Assembly: GCA_937928405.1 (NCBI GenBank)
Contig: CALFWZ010000088.1
Span: 1-49,109 of the forward strand
Source: an uncultured Saprospiraceae bacterium
GTDB lineage: Bacteria; Bacteroidota; Bacteroidia; Chitinophagales; Saprospiraceae
Length of the DNA stretch: 49,109 bases
Direction: 5' to 3'
How positions within the stretch are numbered: position 1 is the first letter of the stretch; each line of letters opens with the position of its first letter. Made by a program: the position numbers and the translations under genes. The notes under the pieces are model-generated. The model was not told the origin of the DNA, ran no database searches, and was given only the letters and a program-made list of their open reading frames with translations. Below are positions 1-9,522 of the stretch, piece after piece.

Positions 1-455
1 TCACTATCTGTGGCATCGTTTCCAACATTACTTGCCGTAAAACCGTAATCGGTTGTACCAGGTACGGTACTTGAATCAAAGGCAATACTATATGTTCCAG
101 ATGGAATATTTTCAAATAAATAATTTCCATTCACATCCGTTGTCGTCGTCGCTATGATATTTCCACCAGCATCTAATAAATTAACGGTAACGCCCGCCAC
201 GCCTGACTCGCCTAGGTCTTGCTGACCATCGCCATCACTATCTATAAAGACTAGGTCCCCTAGGTTGGCACCTGCACTTACACCTGCGTCAATCGTTAAG
301 TCATCTCCGTTTTGTGGATCAAAACTAAAAACGGATGTGAAGCCATTTGTATCTGCATCACTATCGTTAGAGCCATTTCCAGTATTAGATGGACTTAAAC
401 CATAATTCATATTGCCAAAAGATGCATTCGGTTCAAAGCCTACATAGTAATCGCC
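1..455 (-). repeat. Copy 2 of a near-identical higher-order repeat (offset 1,068 bp)
   Basis: Bases 1-455 match 1069-1523 with only about a dozen differences, mostly silent. The offset of 1,068 bp is exactly 356 codons, or three SdrD-B units. The match may extend beyond the window start. It ends inside a domain, not at a domain border. Confidence 0.93.
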
Positions 456-3400
456 TACCGTAATATCTTCAAATAAATACATTCCGCTAGCATCCGTCCA
501 CGCACTGTCTAGTGGCGTTCCATCTGACGCATAAAGTACCACTAGGACTGAATCTAATCCTGTCTCTCCAGCATCTTGGATTCCATCCATATCTGCATCT
601 ATCCATACAAAGTTTCCAATATCTGCCGTCGGTACTAGTCCTGTATCATGCGTATCATCATCTCCTAACAATGGATCAAACGTAAACTGTGGCGTGATAC
701 CTGTTAAAGGATCTGCTTCACTATCATTCGTGCCATCTCCAGCCCCCGCTGGACTAAAGTCGTAATCGCCAGCAGCCGTACTCGTATCAAATCCGATACT
801 ATATGTACCTGCTGGTACATCTGCAAATACATACTCACCATTCGCATCCGTGGTCGTCGTCGTTATGATATTTCCACCGGCATCCAATAGATTTACGGTA
901 ATTCCGCTTACCCCTATTTCACTTGGATCTTGGAGCCCATCTCCATCTGCATCAATCCAGACAAAGTTTCCGATATCTGCCGTGGGGATTAATCCGGCAT
1001 CAATCGTTAGGTCATCGCCTGCACTCGCATCAAAAACGAAAGGTGTCGTTGTTCCGCTTGGTCCAGCATCACTATCTGTGGCATCGTTTCCAACATTACT
1101 TGCCGTAAAACCGTAATCGGTTGTACCAGGCACGGTGCTTGAATCAAAGGCAATACTATATGTTCCAGATGGAATATTTTCAAATAAATAATTTCCATTC
1201 ACATCCGTTGTCGTCGTCGCTATGATATTTCCACCAGCATCTAATAAATTAACGGTAACGCCCGCCACGCCTGACTCACCTAGGTCTTGCTGACCATCGC
1301 CATCGGTGTCTATGAAGACTAGGTCCCCTAGGTTGGCACCTGCACTTACACCCGCGTCAATCGTTAAGTCATCTCCGTTTTGTGGATCAAAACTAAAGAC
1401 GGATGTGAAGCCATTTGTATCTGCATCACTATCGTTAGAGCCATTTCCAGTATTGGATGGACTTAAGCCATAATTCATATTGCCAAAAGATGCATTCGGC
1501 TCAAAGCCTACAAAATAATCTCCCGCAGGAATATTTTCAAATAGATACATCCCACTAACGTCCGTCCACATACTATCAATTAGATTACCACTATTGCCAT
1601 CGTATAATACAACCAGTACAGAATCCAGTCCCAATTCACTTGGGTCTTGGATGCCATCCATGTCTGTATCTGTCCAAACAAAATTTCCAATATTCGCTAC
1701 TGGAATCAGTCCAGCATCATAGGTCATATCATCACCATTCAATGGATTAAATATAAAAGGTAAAGTTTGTCCATTATTATCTGGATCACTATCATTGGTT
1801 CCATCACCTGTATTGGAAGTTGTGAAATCATAAACTTGTCCGCCTGGAGAGGTCGTTGGATCGAAAGTCAAATAATAATCACCTGCTGTAATATTTTCAA
1901 ATATATATTCGCCATTTACATCTGTAAATACCGTCGCAATTGCTGTATTGGTTGTATTATCATACAATGTAACACCAACGTTGGCAACTGGAGCTTCACT
2001 TGGATCTTGAATACCGTCCATGTCCGTATCAATCCAGACAAAATTTCCAATATCTGCTACTGGAATTAAACCGGCATCGTGCGTTAGATCATCGCCGATG
2101 GTGGCGTCGAAGGTGAATGCAGGACCATTTCCAGAAGCGTCAGATTCACTGAAGTTATCTCCAAAACCAGCTGTATTATTTGTCCAAAGATAATCTTGAG
2201 TAGCTGAGTTGGAAGAATAATCATAATTAATAGAATAATCACCAGAACGAACATCTTCAAACAAATAATTTCCATTAACATCTGTTAGTACTGTATCGAC
2301 CGGTAAGTTTGTAATATTATCAATTAAAATAACCGTGACGTTTTCAACACCAGGTTCAATACCTGTATCAAACACACCATCCATGTTATTATCTAACCAA
2401 ACTTGATTTCCAATGTCTGCGATGGCATAAATCCCCGCATCATAGATGAGATCATCTCCATTACGAGGATCAAAAGAAAAATTAGGCGTTTCTCCATTAT
2501 TATTCGCATCACTATCATTCATTCCATTCCCAGTGTTATAATCAGTGAATGCGTAGTCTTCAAAACCAGTAGCAGTGCTTAAATCGAATTCAATGTTATA
2601 ATTACCAAAAGGAATATTTTCAATTAAGTACATGCCGTTTGCATCTGTAGTGGCGGTTCCAATAAGCGCACCATTAACTGAATCATAAAGATTAACCGTA
2701 ACCCCAGGCACGGCCGCTTCACCAAAATTTTGAATACCATCAAAGTTGGCATCTACCCAAACGAAATCTCCAATGTTTGCCACAGGAATAAATCCGGCAT
2801 CAAAAGTCAGATCATCTCCATTTGAAGGATCAAAAGTAAAAGCTGGTGTATTTCCAGCAGTATTTATATCACTATCTAACGCATCATTTCCCCCTTGATC
2901 AGAAGAAGTTATCTCATAATCAATTCCAGAAGTATTCGTTGATAAATCAAAAGACAGGTAATAGTTTCCAGCAGGTAATTCCTCAAATAAATAATTACCA
3001 TTGGCATCTGTAATTGTCGAATCAACTGGTAATCCAGTAGCTGTATCGAAAACATAGACTGTAACATTTTCGATAGGATTTTCTCCAGTATCTTGCACTC
3101 CATCCCCATCTAAATCTTCCCATACATAATCGCCAATGACTGCACAAGGTTCTTCGAATACCTCAAAAGGGCAACATTGATTATAAGGACAATTTCCACC
3201 ATCGACCAGCACTTCATAAGAGCCTGACTCAGATAATTCTAAAGAATCAGAAGTGGCCCCAACAATGGCTACTCCATCTTTATACCATTGATAAGCACCA
3301 AATACATTATCAATACCTATTTTTTTAACTTCACGACATAATAAATTAATCGGTACCGAGGTACAAACGCCTTGCTGATCATCTTCACTAGACTGATCAT

Positions 3401-6400
3401 TATTGACAAAAGAGTCTAAGTCACCTTCATTCATTTTACTAACCTGTGCAACGTTAGAAACTGGACCACCTTCTGTGATTTGTGCGTATATTGTTATTCG
3501 TGCTGTATCATCCGGCAACATAATACCGGGAACTGTCCAAATATGGGTAAGCGGATCATATTGGTTGGGCGTTGAACTCAAGTAAGATACACCATTAGAT
3601 AATGTATCTGCGACTTCGATTCCAGAAGCACCATTCGGTCCTTGGTTAATTACATAAATATCGTAAGTAAGTACATCACCAATCGCCGCCGAAGTAGGGG
3701 TTACTTCTTTAATTAATTCTAAGTCCGTACAATTAGTTCCTCGAACTCTCTGTTCAAAAATTTGAGTACATCCAGTAAGGTCTGTATAAGATAATTGATA
3801 AACTGCTGCTCCTACAGGAGATTGTACAGGAGATCGCGGATCAATTGGATCAAGAATTCCAGTTGTTGGTGTCCATTGATAATTAAAAAATCCTAACGGT
3901 CCAGTCATCATACCAAAAGAATCAGTACATACGACAATCTCCTCTCCTAATTCAACTGATACTCCATCGAAGGTAAGCGCTACTGTATCCACACTATTAC
4001 ACCCGCCATTTGGATGAGTCGTAAGGAGAATGTATTCTAAAGTAAGATCAGTCGTATTAAAGTGTTCATAAGTAATATTAGTATTGGGGTCATTTTGATC
4101 TACTACTGCACTAAGAGGAGCACCATTTAATCCAAACCATTGATACTGAAATCCATCGGCCCTTAAATCTTCTCCACATCCCATTGGGAAAGTAGCAGCA
4201 CTGCAACCTACTTGATCTTCTCCAGCATTTGAGGTAAGAATAGATCGAGTAATCATTTCTTTGGTATCACAACTACAACCACTAGCGACTGCAATAATTC
4301 TACAAGACTGTTCTGGAGAAACATTGAAAGGTCCAGTATTGATATTAACAGTTGACCCAAGCGGAATATCTATAGCATTTACAGAAGACCCCAACAATAC
4401 ATCACCCGGAGTTAAGTTTCCAGAATTATCTGTATCATGATAAAAGTCTAGGTTAATATCTTCGATTATCTCAAATCTTCCAACGTTTGTAATAGACAGT
4501 CCTTCTATTGAAATCATATCCATACCACAATTAGTGGAAACGATGAGATCAGATAATTCAAAAGAATCTTGAATCATTTCTAATACCGGAGGAGGATAGA
4601 TTGATCCAGAAGCAATCAGTCCATTGCAAACCACACCTTCACAAAGAAAAGAAGCAGAACGAACCGTCCGAACACTTAGTGTATTTGGCTCTTCACAAAG
4701 TACTTTTTCTGGATTAACGGTAGTTCTAAGTAGATAATTTATGGCTGTTCCGCTAGGAATACCTGCATCAATTTTTATTCTAATCTCTTCAAAAGAAACT
4801 GGACCAGCGCCAGGGCCAATTGTGTTAACTACAGGAGATTCTGTAACCTGAGAAGGATTGAAAAGAATTTCTTCGAATTCTAAAGCAGGAGGCAGAGCAA
4901 TGATAAGACTATCTAGGCCATCTGTTTCACCAAAAAAGACCATTACTCCTTCAATTTCATGAGTCGTATTTTCCCCACAAACACTAAAAGGCTCATTGTT
5001 AGAAATACTTACAAATGAATTATAGCTAGGTTGAGGATTGTCAAATTCTATCTGAATTCCATTACGTAAAATGGTTTCAGTTTTTTCACCACAATAAGTG
5101 TGGGCTTTGGTACGGAAATTTAGAAAATCTCCACCAATATGATTACAATTCGTTTTAGCTTGAAAACGTAATCGGAAACTTTTCAACTCATCATTGGCTT
5201 GGGCTTCTCCTTCCCATCCCATATCATTCGGAAAATCGAATTCGGCAACTAAGGTTTCTAAATCCCAAATATATTTAATCCCTAAAGGAGTATAAATTAC
5301 TTCTGTAGGTCCAAATATTCCATAATTATAAACAGGGCTATTAACATCACAAGGGTAACAACCTTGTTCTGTTCCTGAAATTATTTCTATACCAGAAGTA
5401 TAAGGCACAAAGAGTTCAAAGAACGGTTCGTAAACTACTGCATTGTCTACGTTTTTGATTTCTAATTCATAATCAAAAGTAGTACAAGGAGCAATTGGTC
5501 CGGTTGGTTCTGTGATAATTGCTTGCTGAAGTGCAGGAGCTTGAGGTACGGCATATAATGTAACGGCATCAGTAGGACAAGCAAGCCCTCCCTGAATAAC
5601 CTGTTGATCACTAAGTGGATAATCAGTACAATCCCAACCGATCAAGACGGAGATAGAGTCAAGAGGACATTGGAGGTAATCGGCTACAATGGTGAAATTA
5701 CTAATATTTCCACCAAGAATATCTCCGAGTTGGTAGATGCCGTTGGTAGCAGTGATAATTGTACCACCATTACTTACCGATTGGGGTATAATATTCCCAC
5801 TATTATTTTGGATCATCATCCACGCATTACGAGCGGTTGATCCTGCTATTTCACGAATACTTACATTCCACGAAGCATTCTCATCAAAAGGAAAGATCGT
5901 AGAACTAGAAGTATTTATAGTAATATCAGGAATAATAATTGGCAGATCACTGTTATGGTAAGAATCCACTCTGATTATTTCATCCGTTACAACGGGAGAG
6001 CAGTAATCCATTTCTGCTTCGTAGAACCATTCGGGCAAAGAAGGCATTGACTGACAAGATCCTTCAAAACGGCCTTTTATTTCAAAATAGTATCCTCCAT
6101 TTGGCGTGAAATTATTATTACAATCATCAAAGTAAGTAGCCCAATCCAAAGTTAGATATCCATTTGCTTGTTGAGCATAAGCGGTGATATCTTCTGATGC
6201 TACACTAGCATACCCTCCACTAAATACTTTTGTAAATCTTTTGTTTTCTAACAGCAACTGATCTAATACTAGACCAGGAGGTAGTTTTAGTCCAGCAACT
6301 AGGGGTTTCATGAAATTTCTGATTTCGTAAGGAAAGGGTTGAATCAGGTAACTCCCTCCTCCGATACAAAAATCGACTGAATATTCAAATTCAGCTCCTC

Positions 6401-8891
6401 CACAACCATAAGAACGATTATTTCGAGGTCGAAGATTTAAATTATATCCTACTTGAGAATAGTTAGCTGGAATCGGAAGATTACATTGTAGCCGATCTAT
6501 ACCTACTGGACTAACAGAGCGATCCGCAAACCATTCAGCCTCAATATCTAATTGGCGTACTAAGCATCCTGGATTATCCAAATTAACAAAAGTACCATTG
6601 ATTCGTAAGATATCTCCATCCTGATAGATAAAGTCTGCAGGTATTGTTCCACACCCTCGAATTAAATCAGTCGTCAGATAGTAAGAGACTTTGGTATTAT
6701 TATCATTAAAAACATTGACCCCATTGCAAGTATAAGTCATTCCTGTACTCGCATCATCAATCTCTAAAGAAGTCATTGACCCAATACCATGTTGCGTTGG
6801 GAAGGTCATTTCAAAATAAACATAATTAAAGCTATCTGTTGGACTCATTAGGTTTACTTGTGCAGTAGCGGTAAAACCTAATTCATCACCTTGCATTGCT
6901 CTTTCGGTACGTACTGAATTCAAATCAATACTTCCACCCACATCAGCACATCCATCATTGTCATTATCTGGCTCACCAAAACAAGTACGAGCAGCGGTAA
7001 ATCCACGGTGAGAGATTCCATCACAACTGGTTCCACAACATTCACCTCCTAAAGTAGTCGTAGCATCCTCACACAAAACAGTCATCACACAATTGTCAGA
7101 ACAAGTTCCGTTTCCAAAACGAAACCCAATGTCCATTGAAGTATTAGCAATAGTTCCACAAGACGCAGGGGTACAAGTATAACTAGCATCAAATAAAATA
7201 TTGGAACCATTTCCGAAAAAGTCACCCATTGCAAAACAGGCAAAAACTTGTGTTGCTCCTCCACTAGACGTAATGGTTTCAGAAATTGGTGTATACGTAT
7301 TATTATTTCCTGCATCAACCCAACGAATAGAATTAGGAGCATATACGATAGGGTCATCAACTGAAAAATCAACACAAATTTGACCGTTAGTGGCAAATGG
7401 ATCAATATCGGCCATATTGTTAAATTCATATTGCCAAGTACTCGTCTCCCCATCTGCAATATAAGCAGGAACATTGTCAGCGGTAGAAGTATTCATATTT
7501 CGAGGATCGATAGTAGAGCTTGCCCCGCTACTAACTCCACACATATCCTCTACTTCTATACTTGGGGAAGCACCTAAAATAGAGCCTGTATTTAAACTAC
7601 AACCAGCGGAAGAATTACAGCAGGTTTTTATGGTGTATCTTAGTCTGACAATTTGTGGTCCACTCGTCGCATCAATGATCGTCGAAAAAGGATCTAGGTC
7701 ATAATTGGTATATCGATCTCCAGTAGGAATACATGCGACGCCAGAATTTGTCGTACTAGGATTGTTAATTCCTCCAGTATAGGCACTGTATGTTCCAGCA
7801 CCATAATCTACTTCTATGCTGTTAGGGTCAATCACTGTACGATTACTCCTAGCATTTGGAGAAAAGACTAAGTTAAAGGCTTTTCCACTATTGATACGCC
7901 AAACTACTTCGATTTCTGCACCATCTTCGATACAATTATTAAACGTTCGATTTATTGAAACTTGTTGAATTACAGGCGAGTTATTAGCCAATTCAATTGC
8001 CAATGGTAATACTTCATCCTCTTGACAATCAGCACCATTACATCCCCAATTTACACTAGCCAAACCACCAAGATTATCACATCCTATGATTTCTACCTCT
8101 TCAGACCACTCTAATTCATCTCCCTGTCCCATTGGAAATGAACCAGCTAACGCAGGAAAATTTGTGCTATTAACGGTTATACAACCACCCGTTGGCGTTA
8201 AGGCACCTGATACATCGACGCCTCCTAAAGTTTGACCGGTAACGATAATGTCTGTTTCGTAAGTAACACAGACTTCAAATTCGAATAACTTCGTAGCTCC
8301 CAATCCCGTTTGTCGAACATCAAAAGTTCGGGTAAACATATCCGTTACCTCGGCATCACTAACCGTCACATTTGTGTTCGCCGAAGCTATGATATGAGGC
8401 TCAGCAACTGTATTATTGATAGGATTTGAACTACTAGTATTAGAACCTTCTGTAGCAATAGCCATGATTTCTAACGTAACCAACCCAGATAAACTACTAA
8501 GCAAATTACAATCATAGACTAATTTAAAATCAAAAGATCCAGCTTCACTCGGCGCTAGATCACTAAGGGGTACCATCAAGGTATTTCCACTCATCGTGGC
8601 ACCAACAGGGCCACTACCAGCTAAATAAGTAGCTCCATTAGGTAGTGGAATATCTACTCTTGGATTTGTAGCTCCTGTCCCAAAGGCATTATAATCAATG
8701 GTAAAAAAAGCCATATCCGGATCTGGATCACAAATGGATATAGAGCTTGGACTAGGATTCGTAGCCGTGGCAGAAAATCCGAATTGAGCTAAGGCAAAAC
8801 CATGACTTATTCCAATCAATAGAATGGTAAAAAAGAGTTGGAGAAAAAAGGTCTGGGTTCTTAGCGGATAGTATTTGTGTCTCTGATTCAT
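1..8891 (-). CDS. Giant secreted SdrD-B-repeat surface protein (partial, C-terminus beyond window)
   Basis: An open frame runs without a visible stop from ATG at 8891 to the window edge, at least 2,963 codons. The N-terminus has a long signal peptide (charged MNQRHKYYPLRTQ, then a hydrophobic core ending near FALAQ). Residues of about 40-1,900 are a Cys-containing extracellular region rich in Asn, Thr and Gly. It includes a DUF11-like stretch at about 1,715-1,810 (ELIKEVTPTSAAIGDVLTYD) and Ig/PKD-like pieces with QYQW or YQW motifs. From about residue 1,918 nine SdrD-B-like repeats of 118-121 residues follow, each opening with a motif such as IGNFVWIDADGDG and closing with FDPxxGDDLTxDAG. The Asp-rich loops suggest calcium binding, as known for the family. 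The missing C-terminus would probably carry a T9SS or other anchoring signal. The role is probably adhesion or surface display; no enzymatic motif is seen. Domain type is secure, function is inference. Confidence 0.9.
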   Translation of the reverse strand, partial: MNQRHKYYPLRTQTFFLQLFFTILLIGISHGFALAQFGFSATATNPSPSSISICDPDPDMAFFTIDYNAFGTGATNPRVDIPLPNGATYLAGSGPVGATMSGNTLMVPLSDLAPSEAGSFDFKLVYDCNLLSSLSGLVTLEIMAIATEGSNTSSSNPINNTVAEPHIIASANTNVTVSDAEVTDMFTRTFDVRQTGLGATKLFEFEVCVTYETDIIVTGQTLGGVDVSGALTPTGGCITVNSTNFPALAGSFPMGQGDELEWSEEVEIIGCDNLGGLASVNWGCNGADCQEDEVLPLAIELANNSPVIQQVSINRTFNNCIEDGAEIEVVWRINSGKAFNLVFSPNARSNRTVIDPNSIEVDYGAGTYSAYTGGINNPSTTNSGVACIPTGDRYTNYDLDPFSTIIDATSGPQIVRLRYTIKTCCNSSAGCSLNTGSILGASPSIEVEDMCGVSSGASSTIDPRNMNTSTADNVPAYIADGETSTWQYEFNNMADIDPFATNGQICVDFSVDDPIVYAPNSIRWVDAGNNNTYTPISETITSSGGATQVFACFAMGDFFGNGSNILFDASYTCTPASCGTIANTSMDIGFRFGNGTCSDNCVMTVLCEDATTTLGGECCGTSCDGISHRGFTAARTCFGEPDNDNDGCADVGGSIDLNSVRTERAMQGDELGFTATAQVNLMSPTDSFNYVYFEMTFPTQHGIGSMTSLEIDDASTGMTYTCNGVNVFNDNNTKVSYYLTTDLIRGCGTIPADFIYQDGDILRINGTFVNLDNPGCLVRQLDIEAEWFADRSVSPVGIDRLQCNLPIPANYSQVGYNLNLRPRNNRSYGCGGAEFEYSVDFCIGGGSYLIQPFPYEIRNFMKPLVAGLKLPPGLVLDQLLLENKRFTKVFSGGYASVASEDITAYAQQANGYLTLDWATYFDDCNNNFTPNGGYYFEIKGRFEGSCQSMPSLPEWFYEAEMDYCSPVVTDEIIRVDSYHNSDLPIIIPDITINTSSSTIFPFDENASWNVSIREIAGSTARNAWMMIQNNSGNIIPQSVSNGGTIITATNGIYQLGDILGGNISNFTIVADYLQCPLDSISVLIGWDCTDYPLSDQQVIQGGLACPTDAVTLYAVPQAPALQQAIITEPTGPIAPCTTFDYELEIKNVDNAVVYEPFFELFVPYTSGIEIISGTEQGCYPCDVNSPVYNYGIFGPTEVIYTPLGIKYIWDLETLVAEFDFPNDMGWEGEAQANDELKSFRLRFQAKTNCNHIGGDFLNFRTKAHTYCGEKTETILRNGIQIEFDNPQPSYNSFVSISNNEPFSVCGENTTHEIEGVMVFFGETDGLDSLIIALPPALEFEEILFNPSQVTESPVVNTIGPGAGPVSFEEIRIKIDAGIPSGTAINYLLRTTVNPEKVLCEEPNTLSVRTVRSASFLCEGVVCNGLIASGSIYPPPVLEMIQDSFELSDLIVSTNCGMDMISIEGLSITNVGRFEIIEDINLDFYHDTDNSGNLTPGDVLLGSSVNAIDIPLGSTVNINTGPFNVSPEQSCRIIAVASGCSCDTKEMITRSILTSNAGEDQVGCSAATFPMGCGEDLRADGFQYQWFGLNGAPLSAVVDQNDPNTNITYEHFNTTDLTLEYILLTTHPNGGCNSVDTVALTFDGVSVELGEEIVVCTDSFGMMTGPLGFFNYQWTPTTGILDPIDPRSPVQSPVGAAVYQLSYTDLTGCTQIFEQRVRGTNCTDLELIKEVTPTSAAIGDVLTYDIYVINQGPNGASGIEVADTLSNGVSYLSSTPNQYDPLTHIWTVPGIMLPDDTARITIYAQITEGGPVSNVAQVSKMNEGDLDSFVNNDQSSEDDQQGVCTSVPINLLCREVKKIGIDNVFGAYQWYKDGVAIVGATSDSLELSESGSYEVLVDGGNCPYNQCCPFEVFEEPCAVIGDYVWEDLDGDGVQDTGENPIENVTVYVFDTATGLPVDSTITDANGNYLFEELPAGNYYLSFDLSTNTSGIDYEITSSDQGGNDALDSDINTAGNTPAFTFDPSNGDDLTFDAGFIPVANIGDFVWVDANFDGIQNFGEAAVPGVTVNLYDSVNGALIGTATTDANGMYLIENIPFGNYNIEFDLSTATGFEDYAFTDYNTGNGMNDSDANNNGETPNFSFDPRNGDDLIYDAGIYAIADIGNQVWLDNNMDGVFDTGIEPGVENVTVILIDNITNLPVDTVLTDVNGNYLFEDVRSGDYSINYDYSSNSATQDYLWTNNTAGFGDNFSESDASGNGPAFTFDATIGDDLTHDAGLIPVADIGNFVWIDTDMDGIQDPSEAPVANVGVTLYDNTTNTAIATVFTDVNGEYIFENITAGDYYLTFDPTTSPGGQVYDFTTSNTGDGTNDSDPDNNGQTLPFIFNPLNGDDMTYDAGLIPVANIGNFVWTDTDMDGIQDPSELGLDSVLVVLYDGNSGNLIDSMWTDVSGMYLFENIPAGDYFVGFEPNASFGNMNYGLSPSNTGNGSNDSDADTNGFTSVFSFDPQNGDDLTIDAGVSAGANLGDLVFIDTDGDGQQDLGESGVAGVTVNLLDAGGNIIATTTTDVNGNYLFENIPSGTYSIAFDSSTVPGTTDYGFTASNVGNDATDSDAGPSGTTTPFVFDASAGDDLTIDAGLIPTADIGNFVWIDADGDGLQDPSEIGVSGITVNLLDAGGNIITTTTTDANGEYVFADVPAGTYSIGFDTSTAAGDYDFSPAGAGDGTNDSEADPLTGITPQFTFDPLLGDDDTHDTGLVPTADIGNFVWIDADMDGIQDAGETGLDSVLVVLYASDGTPLDSAWTDASGMYLFEDITVGDYYVGFEPNASFGNMNYGLSPSNTGNGSNDSDADTNGFTSVFSFDPQNGDDLTIDAGVSAGANLGDLVFIDSDGDGQQDLGESGVAGVTVNLLDAGGNIIATTTTDVNGNYLFENIPSGTYSIAFDSSTVPGTTDYGFTASNVGNDATDS
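1069..1523 (-). repeat. Copy 1 of the near-identical higher-order repeat
   Basis: Partner of 1-455. Identity breaks off near 1523, where the two copies change to differently coded but similar protein sequence (the VGFEPNASF segment is shared; the preceding segment differs). This points to recent duplication or gene conversion of a block of whole-codon length. Confidence 0.93.
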
Positions 8892-9205
8892 AAAGCGAAT
8901 AATTTTTTCCTAAACGAAAAAAAATAAGTACATCTAAGTAGTTGTTATCTACCTACTCTACTTATTAGGTTGCTTTATGTTTCCAAAAAAACACAATAAA
9001 AAATTAAATTTGTGACATCCTTTTTAAGTGTTAATTAACTAAAAAACAATATTTTATATATTTAATTCAAATAAATGTGACATTATTGCTATGTTTTGAG
9101 CTAATAAATGCGTCTATAAAATCAGTTTCATTGCTCGAATCTTTATCTGTAAAACACCTCAGATATTTTCATAACAGACCTGTATTATTAGACTTTATTA
9201 TAAAT
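8892..9205. other. AT-rich intergenic region upstream of the giant adhesin gene
   Basis: This gap is strongly AT-rich and must hold the promoter of the minus-strand giant gene. A 7-bp inverted repeat (TAAGTAG at 8935-8941, CTACTTA at 8958-8964) lies about 45-75 bp upstream of the start. The heptamer GTGACAT occurs twice (near 9011 and 9075). I see no convincing gene; the short open frame at 9077-9277 has no recognisable features. Confidence 0.5.
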
Positions 9206-9242
9206 AAAAAAAGAGCTTATCCCGGAGGACAGCTCTCTTTTT
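9206..9242 (-). terminator. Intrinsic terminator downstream of the CotH operon
   Basis: An A-rich arm with AAAAGAGCT, a GC-rich loop (cccggaggac) and AGCTCTCTTTTT form a hairpin with T-runs on both sides. It lies about 280 bp beyond the stop of the CotH-family gene at 9523 and upstream of the giant adhesin gene. It could end transcription of the minus-strand operon. Confidence 0.6.
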
Positions 9243-9522
9243 CCTTTTCGTTCATTTGTGAATTCCAAGGTGTTTAAAAGCCTGAAGGCTTTCGTTTTGT
9301 GGTGATGATTAGTGGTTTAATTTTTATGCCAGCTAAATACTCTTATCTCTTATTCAAGCGATGTGCCAAGGGTAAGTTTCAAGGTCTTTTAGCGTTAAAA
9401 TTATCCAATCTTTTTGATATAATTAATTCACTTATACCATTATTAAAGTCAATGTTTTCAGGCTTTTATCGAAAAATAACTTCAAAACCTATGTCACATT
9501 TTCACAAAACCATCAAGAAAAA

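Larger units (their letters stand above)
1..3137 (-). repeat. Nine tandem SdrD-B-like coding repeats, 354-363 bp each
   Basis: The conserved repeat openings (Ile/Leu-Gly-Asp/Asn, then V-W or V-F and an Asp-rich loop) start at minus-strand positions 3137, 2774, 2414, 2051, 1691, 1331, 974, 620 and 263. Spacings are 354-363 bp, all multiples of three, so the frame is kept. The ninth repeat is cut by the window edge. The first four are divergent; the last five form a more homogeneous block. Confidence 0.93.

Noticed and set aside
1..3140. Regular about 360-bp periodicity resembling a CRISPR or satellite array
   Set aside because: All spacings are multiples of three and the sequence is one open frame coding SdrD-B domains; repeats are far too long for CRISPR.
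7085..7474. 129-codon minus-strand open frame
   Set aside because: It lies in another frame of the same strand within the giant adhesin gene and has no coherent protein features.
9077..9277. 66-codon open frame on the plus strand
   Set aside because: AT-rich, spans the terminator hairpin, no recognisable protein character.
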